From the NCBI GenBank assembly GCA_911728435.2, contig OU452204.1, positions 21,354,930-21,418,929 on the forward strand: DNA of 64,000 nucleotides. Reading direction: 5' to 3'. Below are positions 12,973 through 25,300 of this stretch, piece after piece (within the stretch, counting starts at the first letter, position 1; each line of letters begins with the position of its first letter). Below the pieces are notes generated by a model, which was not told the origin of the DNA, did not search any database, and saw only the letters and a list, made by a program, of their open reading frames with translations. The translations under genes and the position numbers were made by a program. This stretch comes from Apoderus coryli. Taxonomy: Eukaryota > Arthropoda > Insecta > Coleoptera > Attelabidae.

Positions 12973-14281
12973 ATTGGTTAGATAACAACATGGGCAATAT
13001 AACGTATATACTCGCTATCACTTGCAAACCGTCGCAGGGTCGTACCAAAGCCTCAAAAGATAGCAGCCAAAACCCTCCTGATGGTGAAAAAATAATTACT
13101 CCGAAACTATTGAGCCTGCCATATCGGCCTTTCAGAATTGGTTAGATAACAACATGGGCAATATAATGTCTATACTCGCTATCACTTGCAGGCCGTCGCA
13201 AGGGCGTACCAAAGCCTCAAAAGATAGCAGCCAAAACCCTCCTGATGGTGAAAAAATAATAACTCCGAAACTATTGAGCCTGCCATGTCATCCTTTCAGA
13301 ATTGATTAGATAACAACATGAGCAATATAACGTATATACTCACTATCACTTGCAGGTTGTCGCAGGGGCGTACCAAAGCTTCAAAGATAGCAGCCAAAAC
13401 ACTCCTGATAGTGAAAAAATAATTACTCCGAAACTATTGAGCCTGCCATGTCATCCTTTCAGAATTGATTAGATAACGACATGGACAATATAACGTATAT
13501 ACTCACTATCACTTGCAGGTTGTCGCAGGGGCGTACCAAAGCTTCAAAAGATAGCAGCCAAAACCCTCCTGATGGTGAAAAAATAATTACTCCGAAATTA
13601 TTGAGCCTGCTATGTCATCCTTTCAGAATTGATCAGATAACAACATGGGCAATATAACGTATATACTCACTATCACTTGCAGGTCGTCGCAGGGGCGTAC
13701 CAAAGCTTCAAAGATAGCAGCCAAAACACTCCTGATAGTGAAAAAATAATTACTCCGAAACTATTGAGCCTGCCATGTCATCCTTTCAGAATTGATTAGA
13801 TAACAACATGAGCAATATAACGTATATACTCACTATCACTTGCAGGTCGTCGCAGGGGCGTACCAAAGCTTCAAAGATAGCAGCCAAAACACTCCTGATA
13901 GTGAAAAAATAATTACTCCGAAACTATTGAGCCTGCCATGTCATCCTTTCAGAATTGATTAGATAACGACATGGACAATATAACGTATATACTCACTATC
14001 ACTTGCAGGTTGTCGCAGGGGCGTACCAAAGCTTCAAAAGATAGCAGCCAAAACCCTCCTGATGGTGAAAAAATAATTACTCCGAAATTATTGAGCCTGC
14101 TATGTCATCCTTTCAGAATTGATCAGATAACAACATGAGCAATATAACGTATATACTCACTATCACTTGCAGGCCGTCGCAGGGGCGTACCAAAGCCTCA
14201 AAAGATAGCAGCCAAAACCCTCCTGATGGTAAAAACTTGATAACTCCGAAAATATTGAGCCTGCAATATCGGGCTTTCTAG
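12973..14281. repeat. 164-bp satellite, array 2 (~8 units)
   Basis: Tandem 164-bp units share the landmarks of array 1. Variants alternate: cctgccatatcggcc versus cctgccatgtcatcc, and 'agcctcaaaag' versus 'agcttcaaag'. A two- to three-unit pattern repeats (for example 13,270-13,600 and 13,760-14,090), which points to local higher-order duplication. The last unit changes to gtaaaaacttgataac just before the conserved block, exactly as in array 1. Confidence 0.9.
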
Positions 14282-14548
14282 AACCAGCAACATCTGATGG
14301 TATACTGTTTTACAACAGAGCGAAAAAAGTCGACTATGGCGCCATCTCGTGACTAACGCTCAAAGCTTTGGGTGTCTAGAAACAGAAACCCATAATCTGT
14401 TTTGGCTTAGTTCCGCTATTTTCCAACGGATGGCGCCACAGTTCTGAAAATCTAGATACAGAATCCTATAATCTGGATTGTCTTAGTTCCACCCTTTTCC
14501 AGCAGATGGCGCCACATATCACACAGACAATGGATTGATAGACTTTTA
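14282..14548. repeat. Conserved spacer block, copy 2, left part
   Basis: This repeats 12347-12601 with few differences: the tctaga subrepeats, two atggcgccaca sites, and acagacaatggattgatag. It ends at gacTTTTA, where the inverted-repeat element is inserted; the block resumes at 17,432. Confidence 0.85.
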
Positions 14549-17431
14549 GCAAAGATTAATCTACACAATAGATAGTCAGCGTATATGGGAAATAAAACAA
14601 AAATTGAAACTGTCTCGACACGAGCTACATCTATTAGAAAAACATGCAACCATGGAAATTATGGAAATTGTAGATGGCGTTATATGTATTGTGTTGAAAT
14701 AAAATAATCATATGGGCAATGTTAGACAAGGACGAGTATACTTTCCCCTACGAGGTGGGAGTTTGTTTTTATATTATAGGTATCATATATGTACTACTGT
14801 GCAGCAGTGTTTTTTGTTTAAAATTATATGGTATACGTATACCTATCTACGTAAAGATTAATGTGTATGGACGAAAATAAAAGAAATTACTATAATAGTA
14901 TAAATATACAGGGCTGGTTTATTAAATGTTTTCGACAATAATTTTAAATGACTAAAATAATATTATTTTAGTCATTTAATTTTAAATTTCGGATATAAGG
15001 ATGCATCAAAAAGTTATATTTAAATTAACGAAATTTGGCGTTATAGATAGGACTTCCGGTTATTACCTGATTCAGTTTTAAGGATCAAACTCAAACAGCA
15101 GATTCAACTTGTCGTTAACATTATGAAAAAATAAATCTCAGAGGCGGGTAAATTAAAGGGGCATACAGGCGTGAAATGCTACCCTAACTTTTTTATGCAC
15201 ATTTTTTGCGTGTGTTTCAATTCGGAGATGTAAAATCTAACAAATTATATACGTAATAAATGTATCCTTCTGTGGTATTGATAGAAAGTCATCGTTATCG
15301 CGTAATATCGATTTTAAGAAATGTTAATATTAAAAAGGCTGTGCTTTTTACAAGTTGCTGAAGTAAATAAGGTTTGAAATTTCCAGCATGACAATAATTA
15401 TTTAAAAAAATACGGTTTCGAAATGCAGGATGTAAAAAATTAGAATTTTTAATCTGTTTTTAATGAAAATTTAAATCTATTGAGAAATATGGTTCAGGGT
15501 TTTTGTGAAATGTATTTTACTCCAAAGATTCTACTCATCGATTATAACCGAATTAATTTACTCAAAAATATCTATACTAGTAAAATAACACAATTATCAC
15601 AATTAGGTTCAAATTCTGCAACGCCGAATTGAAAAAAAACTTACAGTCTCCCTAATATTGGTTTTTGTGCAATGATCATAAAACTTTAAAAAACTAACGA
15701 TTTATGTAGATTGTATTGTTAACACGTTTCGTAAAAAGCTTTAAAAACCCACCAACAGGGTGTTAAAAGTATCACGACAATAACTTTTTTCATGTTTTAA
15801 CAAGTACAATCGTCTGCTTCAGATTGATCCTTAAAAACTGAATAACAGTTTCTCTATATAAAAAAATAAAACTCGTAAATATCATCCCCAAACATTTAAT
15901 TTGAATACAATTACATAACACCATATTTGAAAGTAAATAAAAAAAAACAGCATTACCTAGTTTGACAGATTTGCAAATTGCAAATCAAAGTATCTATGTA
16001 TACAGGGTGTTGCATAAGTACTTGTACAAACTTTAAAGGGTGATTCTTTGACTAATTTTAAGATACAAATTTCATATGTACATGGGTCCGCTACGGCTTG
16101 GTTTTCGAGATACAGGTAGTTCAAAAAGAATATTATATTTAGGATTATATGCTTGTTCAATAGCATCGCAATTTGGTGCAATTCGGGATACAGGTGTATT
16201 GATGACACCAGAGCTGTCAAAAGAACTAATAAAAAATACGAAAAATAACAAAATACAAATATCATTCAAAAGACAACAATGCACATAATAGTCGGTACCA
16301 AGCCAAATAGGTAGTAGGTAAATATAGATTTATTTTGTTTCGGGCTTGGGCTTGGCACCGACTTATTGTAATCAAAACTACCCACCAAACGGATACATTT
16401 AATTTTACGCAGATGCTCAAAATGTTAACTTTCTTTCATTAATAGAGACCTGTGAAGTGAGCTTACCTCTTACGCCCACGTATTAAGTACTAAGTTTCAG
16501 TTATCAGTTATAATTTTTTATTTTCCAAGAAAGCGAAACGAGATATTTAAAACGGCATTGCGCCGCCCTCATGTATACCTCCGGGGGCGGCATCGAAAAT
16601 CGCTACACGTCACAAACTTGTAAATGCTTAGAACTACCTCTATATCAAATTTCTATTTTCTATCTTTTTTGTTTCATACCCAAAGCCCTATTCCTACCGA
16701 ACTTATTATTTACCCGAAGAAACATTAAAAAGAAGTAAAATTTAAGTACCTAAACCGATAAATTGGAACTTATACCTGATGAAGAGACAGACTATTATAA
16801 TAGGTATACCTAATATAATATAGGTAGCACTGATAATTTTTTTATTATAGGTATTATAAGATCTACAACAATCTTGTTACATCTTTGCCACATTGTCTAC
16901 GTGAAATATTTAGTCAAAAGTATGTTTCTATCTAAAAGCTTTTCATTTAACGATTGTTCGCCACTGATCATGGGACTGGTCTAGTCTTGAAACATGTATG
17001 ACATGGATTAAATATTATTATATTAAATTTAATTCATAGAGATTAGGCTTTTATTTCAATACTGTATTTGTAATAAATCACCCTGTGTGTTTCTTTTACC
17101 GACGAATCGGCAACAGCACGACACACACCACATTCGCTTGTTTTTTTTTCTACCCTCCCTGCGTATCCCCTCCAGATTAATACAGAATTTCATCAATTTC
17201 TCTCTCTGACAATACAGCATTGCCGGTGCATATCTGTTGCAAATGATGTAAATAATTGTTATACGTTGCGTTTTGTTTCTGATATTAATAAACTACAAAA
17301 CGGTTTCTGGCTGTGACAATACTGCTCTATGCTGTACACGCTAGTATACGCCACGTAGTGGCAGGCATACTTAGAGATGTTCTGATTTTAATGCATTGGG
17401 CTGACTATCTATTGTGTAGATTAATCTTTGC
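14549..17431. mobile_element. 2.9-kb DNA element with 32-bp terminal inverted repeats and TTTTA duplication
   Basis: The left end gcaaagattaatctac (14549-14580) is the exact reverse complement of 17400-17431. TTTTA is present on both sides (14544-14548, 17432-17436), and the uninterrupted sequence at 12,896-12,905 has one copy. No transposase frame is recognisable, so the element is non-autonomous or decayed. The interior contains other repeats: a 36-bp palindrome (14944-14979), a ~75-bp diverged inverted pair (about 15068-15137 and 15783-15858), a tacagggtgttgcataag dispersed repeat from 16,001, and a short hairpin around agtcggtaccaagcc (16,286 and 16,347). The 5-bp duplication with these ends fits no superfamily I can name. 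Confidence 0.72.
14944..14979. repeat. 36-bp perfect palindrome
   Basis: The sequence is its own reverse complement, centred at 14961/14962 (core taaaataatattatttta). It lies close to the left end of the 2.9-kb element and beside a tacagggctgg repeat start. Confidence 0.8.
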
Positions 17432-17503
17432 TTTTAGAGTGTAATAAAACCAAAATTTTTCATAGTACATTATTTTATTTACAGTTAAACAAAAACAAAA
17501 GAG
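17432..17503. repeat. Conserved spacer block, copy 2, right part
   Basis: Resumes as ttttagagtgtaataaaacc and continues with catagtacatta and an acagttaaacaaaaac tail, as at 12,897-12,972. It leads into the third 164-bp array. Confidence 0.8.
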
Positions 17504-19336
17504 AATTGGTTAGATAACAACATGGGCAATACAACGTATATACTCGCTATCACTTGCAGGCCGTCGCAGGGGCGTACCAAAGCTTTAAAAGATAGCAGCC
17601 AAAACCCTCCTGATGGTGAATAAATAATTACTCCGAAACTATTGAGCTTGCCATATCGGCCTTTCAGAATTGGTTAGATAACAACATGGGCAATATAATG
17701 TATATACTAGCTATCACTTGCAGGCCGTCGCAGGGGCGTACCAAAGCTTTAAAAGATAGCAGCCAAAATCCTCCTGATGGTGAAAAAATAATTACTCCGA
17801 AACTATTGAGCCTGCCATATCGGCCTTTCAGAATTGGTTAGATAACAACATGGGCAATATAATGTATATACTCGCTATCACTTGCAGGCCGTCGCAGGGG
17901 CGTACCAAAGCCTCAAAAGATAGCAGCCAAAACCCTCCTGATGGTGAAAAAATAATTACTCCGAAACTATTGAGGCTGCCATGTCATCCTTTCAGAATTG
18001 ATTAGATAACAACATGGGCAATATAACGTATATACTCGCTATCACTTGCAGGCCGTCGCAGGGGCGTACCAAAGCTGTAAAAGATAGCAGCCAAAACCCT
18101 CCTGATGGTGAAAAAATAATTACTCCGAAACTATTGAGCCTGCCATATCGGCCTTTCAGAATTGGTTAGATAACAACATGGGCAATATAATGTATATACT
18201 CGCTATCACTTGCAGGCCGTCGCAGGGGCGTACCAAAGCCTCAAAAGATAGCAGCCAAAACCCTCCTGATGGTGAAAAAATAATTACTCCGAAACTATTG
18301 AGGCTGCCATGTCATCCTTTCAGAATTGATTAGATAACAACATGGGCAATATAACGTATATACACGCTATCACTTGCAGGCCGTCGCAGGGGCGTACCAA
18401 AGCTGTAAAAGATAGCAGCCAAAACCCTCCTGATGGTGAAAAAATAATTACTCCGAAACTATTGAGCCTGCCATATCGGCCTTTCAGAATTGGTTAGATA
18501 ACAACATGGGCAATATAATGTATATACTCGCTATCACTTGCAGGCCGTCGCAGGGGCGTACCAAAGCCTCAAAAGATAGCAGCCAAAACCCTCCTGATGG
18601 TGAAAAAATAATTACTCCGAAACTATTGAGGCTGCCATGTCATCCTTTCAGAATTGATTAGATAACAACATGGGCAATATAACGTATATACTCGCTATCA
18701 CTTGCAGGCCGTCGCAGGGGCGTACCAAAGCTTCAAAGATAGCAGCCAAAACCCTCCTGATGGTGAAAAAATAATTACTCCGAAACTATTTAGGCTGCTA
18801 TGTCATCCTTTCAGAATTGATCAGATAACAACATGGGCAATATAACGTATATACTCGCTATCACTTGCAAACCGTCGCAGGGTCGTACCAAAGCCTCAAA
18901 AGATAGCAGCCAAAACCCTCCTGATGGTGAAAAAATAATTACTCCGAAACTATTGAGCCTGCCATATCGGCCTTTCAGAATTGATTAGATAACAACATGG
19001 GCAATATAACGTATATACTCACTATCACTTGCAGGTCGTCGCAGGGGCGTACCAAAGCTTCAAAAGATAGCAGCCAAAACTCTCCTGATGGTGAAAAAAT
19101 AATTACTCCGAAACTATTGAGCCTGTAATGTCATCCTTTCAGAATTGATTAGATAACAACATGGGCAATATAACGTATATACACTATCACTTGCAGGTCG
19201 TCGCAGGGGCGTACCAAAGCTTCAAAAGATAGCAGCCAAAACCCTCCTGATGGTGAAAAAATAATTACTCCGAAACTATTGAGCCTGTAATGTCATCCTT
19301 TCAGAATTGATTAGATAACAACATGGGCAATATAAC
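17504..19336. repeat. 164-bp satellite, array 3 (~11 units)
   Basis: Units of 164 bp run from the spacer block to aacatgggcaatataac, where the sequence switches without transition to retroelement gag. A two-unit (328-bp) alternation of ccatatcggcc and ccatgtcatcc types is repeated at 17,780-18,680, so this array also has higher-order structure. Confidence 0.9.
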
Positions 19337-19587
19337 TCCGACCTTTCTCTATCATTATCGTCATTAGAAGAATCAGAAATAAATTCAATATTGTCTTGAA
19401 TTTCTGCGAATTGATTATATAGAGGTTCTAACTTGCTTAATCTTAGTTGTAATTCAGAATACAATTTTTGATCGATATTGTCGTGATTGATTGAATTGAA
19501 ATAGTTTTCTGCTCTAGTTAAATTAGACTTGATTCTTCCCCTTTGGAAGAATAATTGAGATAAATTGACTGAAGACTCTGTCGACAT
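19337..19587 (-). pseudogene. BEL/Pao-type gag N-terminus, truncated by satellite
   Basis: Reading leftward from an ATG at 19587, about 83 codons are open. They include a polar start, a basic RGRIKSNLTRAENYF helix and a QLRLSKLEPLYNQFAEIQ helix. This resembles the N-terminal coiled region of BEL/Pao gag polyproteins and parallels the element at 55.6-57.7 kb (same R..IK..LTR and RL.K.E.L...Y..I spacing), though it is clearly another family. At 19,336/19,337 the frame runs into the 164-bp satellite and stops a few codons on. Everything downstream (rest of gag, protease, reverse transcriptase, integrase, 3' LTR) is absent here. The fragment is dead. Confidence 0.7.
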
Positions 19588-19951
19588 TATTGTTCAAATT
19601 GATTAGCACTCGATAGAATATAGAATAATACTAGGAAAATGGAACGGACTCACTTGATTTTAATCCCGTACGCCAATGGCAGTCTCTTCTTGCTTCTTAA
19701 CCAACTGTTTCAGAACCAAAGGGATCCGACGCTAGGAGTTTTCTTTGTGTCAAATGCCGCCGACGCTAGAAGTTTTCTTTATGTGTAAATGCCGCCGACG
19801 CTATACTCTCAATTGTTTGATTGTTGATGCGCACTAGACTTGCGCACGTGTCTTATTGTAGTACCTGTTAAATAATTTAACTTTTGAATTGTTTGTAATT
19901 GCACTTATTAATTACTGTCGCGTACAGATCCGGCTCGGAGGACCAATTTTA
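19588..19951 (-). other. Retroelement leader with primer-binding region
   Basis: This lies between the LTR and gag. Next to the LTR, minus-strand ttggtcctccgagccgg resembles a primer-binding site in position, and the second BEL/Pao element has ttggtcaattcgtgccgg at the same place. A ~45-bp direct duplication (gccgacgctaggagttttc / gccgacgctagaagttttc) lies at 19,728-19,805. Confidence 0.55.
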
Positions 19952-20334
19952 TGTTAATAACATTAGTTAATTATTAACAAAATAACAAAATTTCTTTTGC
20001 TGTTGTTTCAAAGTTTCTTTTCATGGACTATACACAACAAATAACTAACTTTTCTCTTTGGAAATGAAATTATAACACGAAGATACTATTTAGTTAAATT
20101 ATTTAATTTAGTAATGATTATTAAAAACATATAATAATTAAAAGAAAAACAAATACAAATTTTGCGGAGTATAATAAACGCGTCTGTTTTCAACGAAAGG
20201 CGGCAATCGAATCTTTTTCTCTGTCTATCTCGCGCTCACTTCTTTTTGCCTAAACACATTACAGCTTGCATTACATTGATGCCAGACGGTGAATGAATTT
20301 AAAAAATAAATAAAAATGCAGGGTTGCATTAACA
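19952..20334 (-). mobile_element. BEL/Pao LTR (383 bp), outer edge at the 10-bp array
   Basis: On the plus strand the segment starts tgttaataac and ends gcattaaca, so its ends are short inverted repeats of the TGTTA..TAACA kind. It sits immediately outside the putative primer-binding site, as an LTR should. Directly after the final CA the sequence becomes ctcactttacctcacttt, the 10-bp array. No second LTR is present in the window, so a target duplication cannot be checked. Confidence 0.68.
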
Positions 20335-22386
20335 CTCACTTTACCTCACTTTGACTCATTTTGACTCACTTTACCTCATTTTGACTCACTTTGACTCACT
20401 TTACCCCATTTTGACTCAATTTGACTCACTTTAGCTCATTTTGACTCACTTTACCCCATTTTGACTTAATTTGACTCACTTTGACTCACTTTACCTCATT
20501 TTGATTCACTTTGACTCACTTTACCTCACTTTGACTCACTTTACCTCATTTTGACTCACTTTGACTCACTTTACTTCATTTTGACTCACTTTGGCTCACT
20601 TTGACTCATCTTGACTCACTTTGACTCACTTTCCCTCATTTTGACTCAATTTGACTCACTTTGACTCACTTTATTTTATTTTGACTCACTTTGACTCACT
20701 TTACTTCATTTTAACTCACTTTGACTCTCTTTGCCTCATTTTGATTCACTTTGACTCACTTTGGCTCACTTTGACTCATGACTTTACTTCATTTTGACTC
20801 ACTTTGATTCATTTTACCTCATTTTGACTCACTCTGACTCACTCTACCTCATTTTGACTCACTTTGACTCACTTTACCTCATTTTGACTCACTTTGACTC
20901 ATTTTACCTCATTTTGACTCACTTTGACTCACTTTGACTCTCTTTGACTCACTTTGACTCATTTTTACTCACTTTGACTCACTTTGACTCTCTTTGACTC
21001 ATTTTTACTCACTTTGACTCACTTTACCTCATTTTGACTCACTTTGTCTCACTTTGACTCATTTTGACTCACTTTGACTCACTTTGACTCACTTTACCTC
21101 ATTTTGACTCATTTTGACTCACTTTGACTCACTTTCACTCACTTTACCTCATTTTGACTCACTTTGACTCACTTTACCCCATTTTGACTCATTTTGACTC
21201 ACTTTGACTCATTTTGACTGACTTTGACTCACTTTACCCCATTTTGACTAAATTTGACTCACTTTACCTCATTTTGACTCACTTTGATTCATTTTGACTC
21301 ACTTTACCTCATTTTGACTCACGTTGACTCATTTTGACTCACTTTACCTCATTTTGACTCACGTTGACTCACTTTGACTCATTTTACCTCATTTTGACTC
21401 ACTTTGACACATTTTACCTCATTTTGACTCACTTTACTTCATTTTGACGCTCTTTGACTCATTTTGACTCACTTTGACTCACTTTACCTCATTTTGACTC
21501 ACTTTGACTCACTTTATTTTATTTTGACACACTTTGACTCACTTTCCCTCATTTTGACTCAATTTGACACACTTTGACTCACTTTATTTTATTTTGACTC
21601 ACTTTGACTCACTTTACCTCATTTTGATTCACTTTGGCTCACTTTGACTCACTTTACTTAATTTTGACTCACTTTGATTCATTTTACCTCATTTTGACTC
21701 ACTTTGACTCACTTTATCTCATTTTGACTCATTTTGACTCATTTTGACTCACTTTGACTCACTTTGACTCATTTTTACTCACTTTGACTCACGTTACCCC
21801 ATTTTGACTCTCTTTGACTCACTTTGACTCACATTACCTCATTTTGACTCATTTTTACTCACTTTACCTCATTTTGACTCACTTTGTCTCACTTTGACTC
21901 ATTTTTACTCACTTTGACTCACTTTACCTCACTTTGACTCTCTTTGACTCACTTTTACTCATTTTACCTTATTTTGACTCACTTTGACTCTCTGTGACTC
22001 ATTTTACCCCATTTTGACTCAATTTGACTCACTTTACCTCATTTTGACTCACTTTGACTCACTTTATCTCATTTTGACTCACTTTACCTCCGTTTACCTC
22101 ATTTTGACTCACTTTGACTCTCTTTGACTCATTTTTACTTAATTTGACTCATTTTTACTCACTTTGACTCACTTTACTTCATTTTGACTCAATTTGTCTC
22201 ACTTTGACTCATTTTGACTCACTTTTACTCATTTTACCTCACTTTGACTCATTTTCACTCACTTTGACTCACATTATCTCATTTTGACTCACTTTGACTC
22301 ATTTTCACTCACTTTGACTCACTTTATCTCATTTTGACTCACTTCACCTTTTGACTCACTTTGACTCATTTTGACTCATTGACCAC
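20335..22386. repeat. 10-bp tandem array, (ttgactcact)n type
   Basis: About 200 copies of a 10-bp unit, chiefly ttgactcact, with ttacctcatt, ttgactcatt and similar variants. Common variants alternate in a loose 30-40-bp pattern. Runs of 3-5 T recur every 10 bp. The array begins at the LTR edge and ends by abutting the first 171-bp satellite monomer at 22,387. Confidence 0.95.
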
Positions 22387-25300
22387 GACACCGTGCAGTC
22401 CTCCACAGAAACTTCGCTAGCAGGCAATGCCACACCAACCCAGCTATGAGGGATGTCACTCTCGATAGCTAATAGATGCAGGAACAACATACGAAAAGCC
22501 CACGACTAAACAGTGCCTCAAAGAATTTTCCGGCAGCCTCAAAGTAGTCTTACCTGTGATACCGTGCAGCTCTCCACATAACTTTCGCTAGTAGACAATT
22601 CCACACCGACCCAGCTATGGGGGATGTCACTCTCGATAGTTAATAGATGCAGGAACAACATACGAAAAGCCCGCGAAAAAACGGTGGCACAAAGAATTTT
22701 CCGGCAGCCACAAAGTAGCCCTACTTGTGACACCGTGCAGCCCTCCACAGAACCTTCGCTAGCAGGCAATGCCACACCAACCCAGCTATGAGGGATGTCA
22801 CTCTCGATAGTTAATAGATGCAGGAACAACATACTAAAAGCCCACGACTAAACAGTGCCTCAAAGAATTTTTCGGCAGCCACAAAGTAGCCCTACTGGTG
22901 ACACCGTGCAGCCCTCCACAGAAACTTCGCTAGCAGGCAATGGCACACCAACCCAGCCATGGGGGATGTCACTCTCGATAGCTAATAGATGCAGGATCAA
23001 CATAAGAAAAGCCCACGACTAAACAGTGCCTCAAAGAATTTTCCGGCAGCCTCAAAGTAGCCTTACCTGTGACACCGTGCAGTCCTCCACAGAAACTTCG
23101 CTAGCAGGCAATGCCACACCAACCCAGCTATGAGGGATGTCACTCTCGATAGCTAATAGATGCAGGAACAACATACGAAAAGCCCACGACTAAACAGTGC
23201 AACAAAGAATTTTCCGGCAGCCCTCCACAGAACCTTCACTAGCAGGCAATGCCACACCAACCCAGCGATGAGGAATGTCACTCTCGATAGCTAATAGATG
23301 CAGGAACAACATACGAAAAGCCCACGACTAAACCCTGCCTCAAAGAATTTTCCGGCAGCCTCAAAGTAGCCCTACTTGTGACACCGTGCAGCCCTCCACA
23401 GAACCTTCGCTAGCAGGCAATGCCACACCAACCCAGCTATGAGGGATGTCACTCTCGATAGCTAATAGATGCAGGAACAACATACGAAAAGCCCACGACT
23501 AAACAGTGCAACAAAGAATTTTGCGGCAGCCTCAAAGTAGCCCTACTTGTGACACCGTGCAGCCCTCCACAGAACCTTCGCTAGCAGGCAATGCCACACC
23601 AACCCAGCGATGAGGAATGTCACTCTCGATAGCTAATAGATGCAGGAACAACATACGAAAAGCCCACGACTAAACCCTGCCTCAAAGAATTTTCCGGCAG
23701 CCACAAAGTAGTCCTACTTGTGACACCGTGCAGCCCTCCACAGAACCTTCACTAGCAGGCAATGCCACACCAACCCAGCGATGAGGAATGTCACTCTCGA
23801 TAGCTAATAGATGCAGGAACAACATACGAAAAGCCCACGACTAAACCCTGCCTCAAAGAATTTTCCGGCAGCCACAAAGTAGTCCTACTTGTGACACCGT
23901 GCAGCCCTCCACAGAACCTTCACTAGCAGGCAATGCCACACCAACCCAGCGATGAGGAATGTCACTCTCGATAGCTAATAGATGCAGGAACAACATACGA
24001 AAAGCCCACGACTAAACCCTGCCTCAAAGAATTTTCCGGCAGCCTCAAAGTAGCCCTACTTGTGACACCGTGCAGCCCTCCACAGAACCTTCGCTAGCAG
24101 GCAATGCCACACCAACCCAGCTTATGAGGGATGTCACTCTCGATAGCTAATAGATGCAGGAACAACATACGAAAAGCCCACGACTAAACAGTGCAACAAA
24201 GAATTTTGCGGCAGCCTCAAAGTAGCCCTACTTGTGACACCGTGCAGCCCTCCACAGAACCTTCACTAGCAGGCAATGCCACACCAACCCAGCGATGAGG
24301 AATGTCACTCTCGATAGCTAATAGATGCAGGAACAACATACGAAAAGCCCACGACTAAACCCTGCCTCAAAGAATTTTCCGGCAGCCTCAAAGTAGCCCT
24401 ACTTGTGACACCGTGCAGCCCTCCACAGAACCTTCGCTAGCAGGCAATGCTACACCAACCCAGCTATGAGGGATGTCACTCTCGATAGCTAATAGATGCA
24501 GGAACAACATACGAAAAGCCCACGACTAAACAGTGCAACAAAGAATTTTGCGGCAGCCTCAAAGTAGCCCTACTTGTGACACCGTGCAGCCCTCCACAGA
24601 ACCTTCGCTAGTAGACAATTCCACACCGACCCAGCTATGGGGGATGTCACTCTCGATAGTTAATAGATGCAGGAACAACATACGAAAAGCCCGCGAAAAA
24701 ACGGTGGCACAAAGAATTTTCCGGCAGCCACAAAGTAGCCCTACTTGTGACACCGTGCAGCCCTCCACAGAACCTTCGCTAGCAGGCAATGCCACACCAA
24801 CCCAGCTATGAGGGATGTCACTCTCGATAGTTAATAGATGCAGGAACAACATACTAAAAGCCCACGACTAAACAGTGCCTCAAAGAATTTTTCGGCAGCC
24901 ACAAAGTAGCCCTACTGGTGACACCGTGCAGCCCTCCACAGAAACTTCGCTAGCAGGCAATGGCACACCAACCCAGCCATGGGGGATGTCACTCTCGATA
25001 GCTAATAGATGCAGGATCAACATAAGAAAAGCCCACGACTAAACAGTGCCTCAAAGAATTTTCCGGCAGCCTCAAAGTAGCCTTACCTGTGACACCGTGC
25101 AGTCCTCCACAGAAACTTCGCTAGCAGGCAATGCCACACCAACCCAGCTATGAGGGATGTCACTCTCGATAGCTAATAGATGCAGGAACAACATACGAAA
25201 AGCCCACGACTAAACAGTGCAACAAAGAATTTTCCGGCAGCCCTCCACAGAACCTTCACTAGCAGGCAATGCCACACCAACCCAGCGATGAGGAATGTCA

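Noticed and set aside
16072..16288. Overlapping ~70-residue frames on both strands
   Set aside because: They fall in a dispersed tacagggtgt repeat inside the 2.9-kb element and overlap in antisense with no motif.
11958..19336. CRISPR-like regular repeats
   Set aside because: Units are 164 bp and continuous, with no unique spacers and a eukaryotic context.
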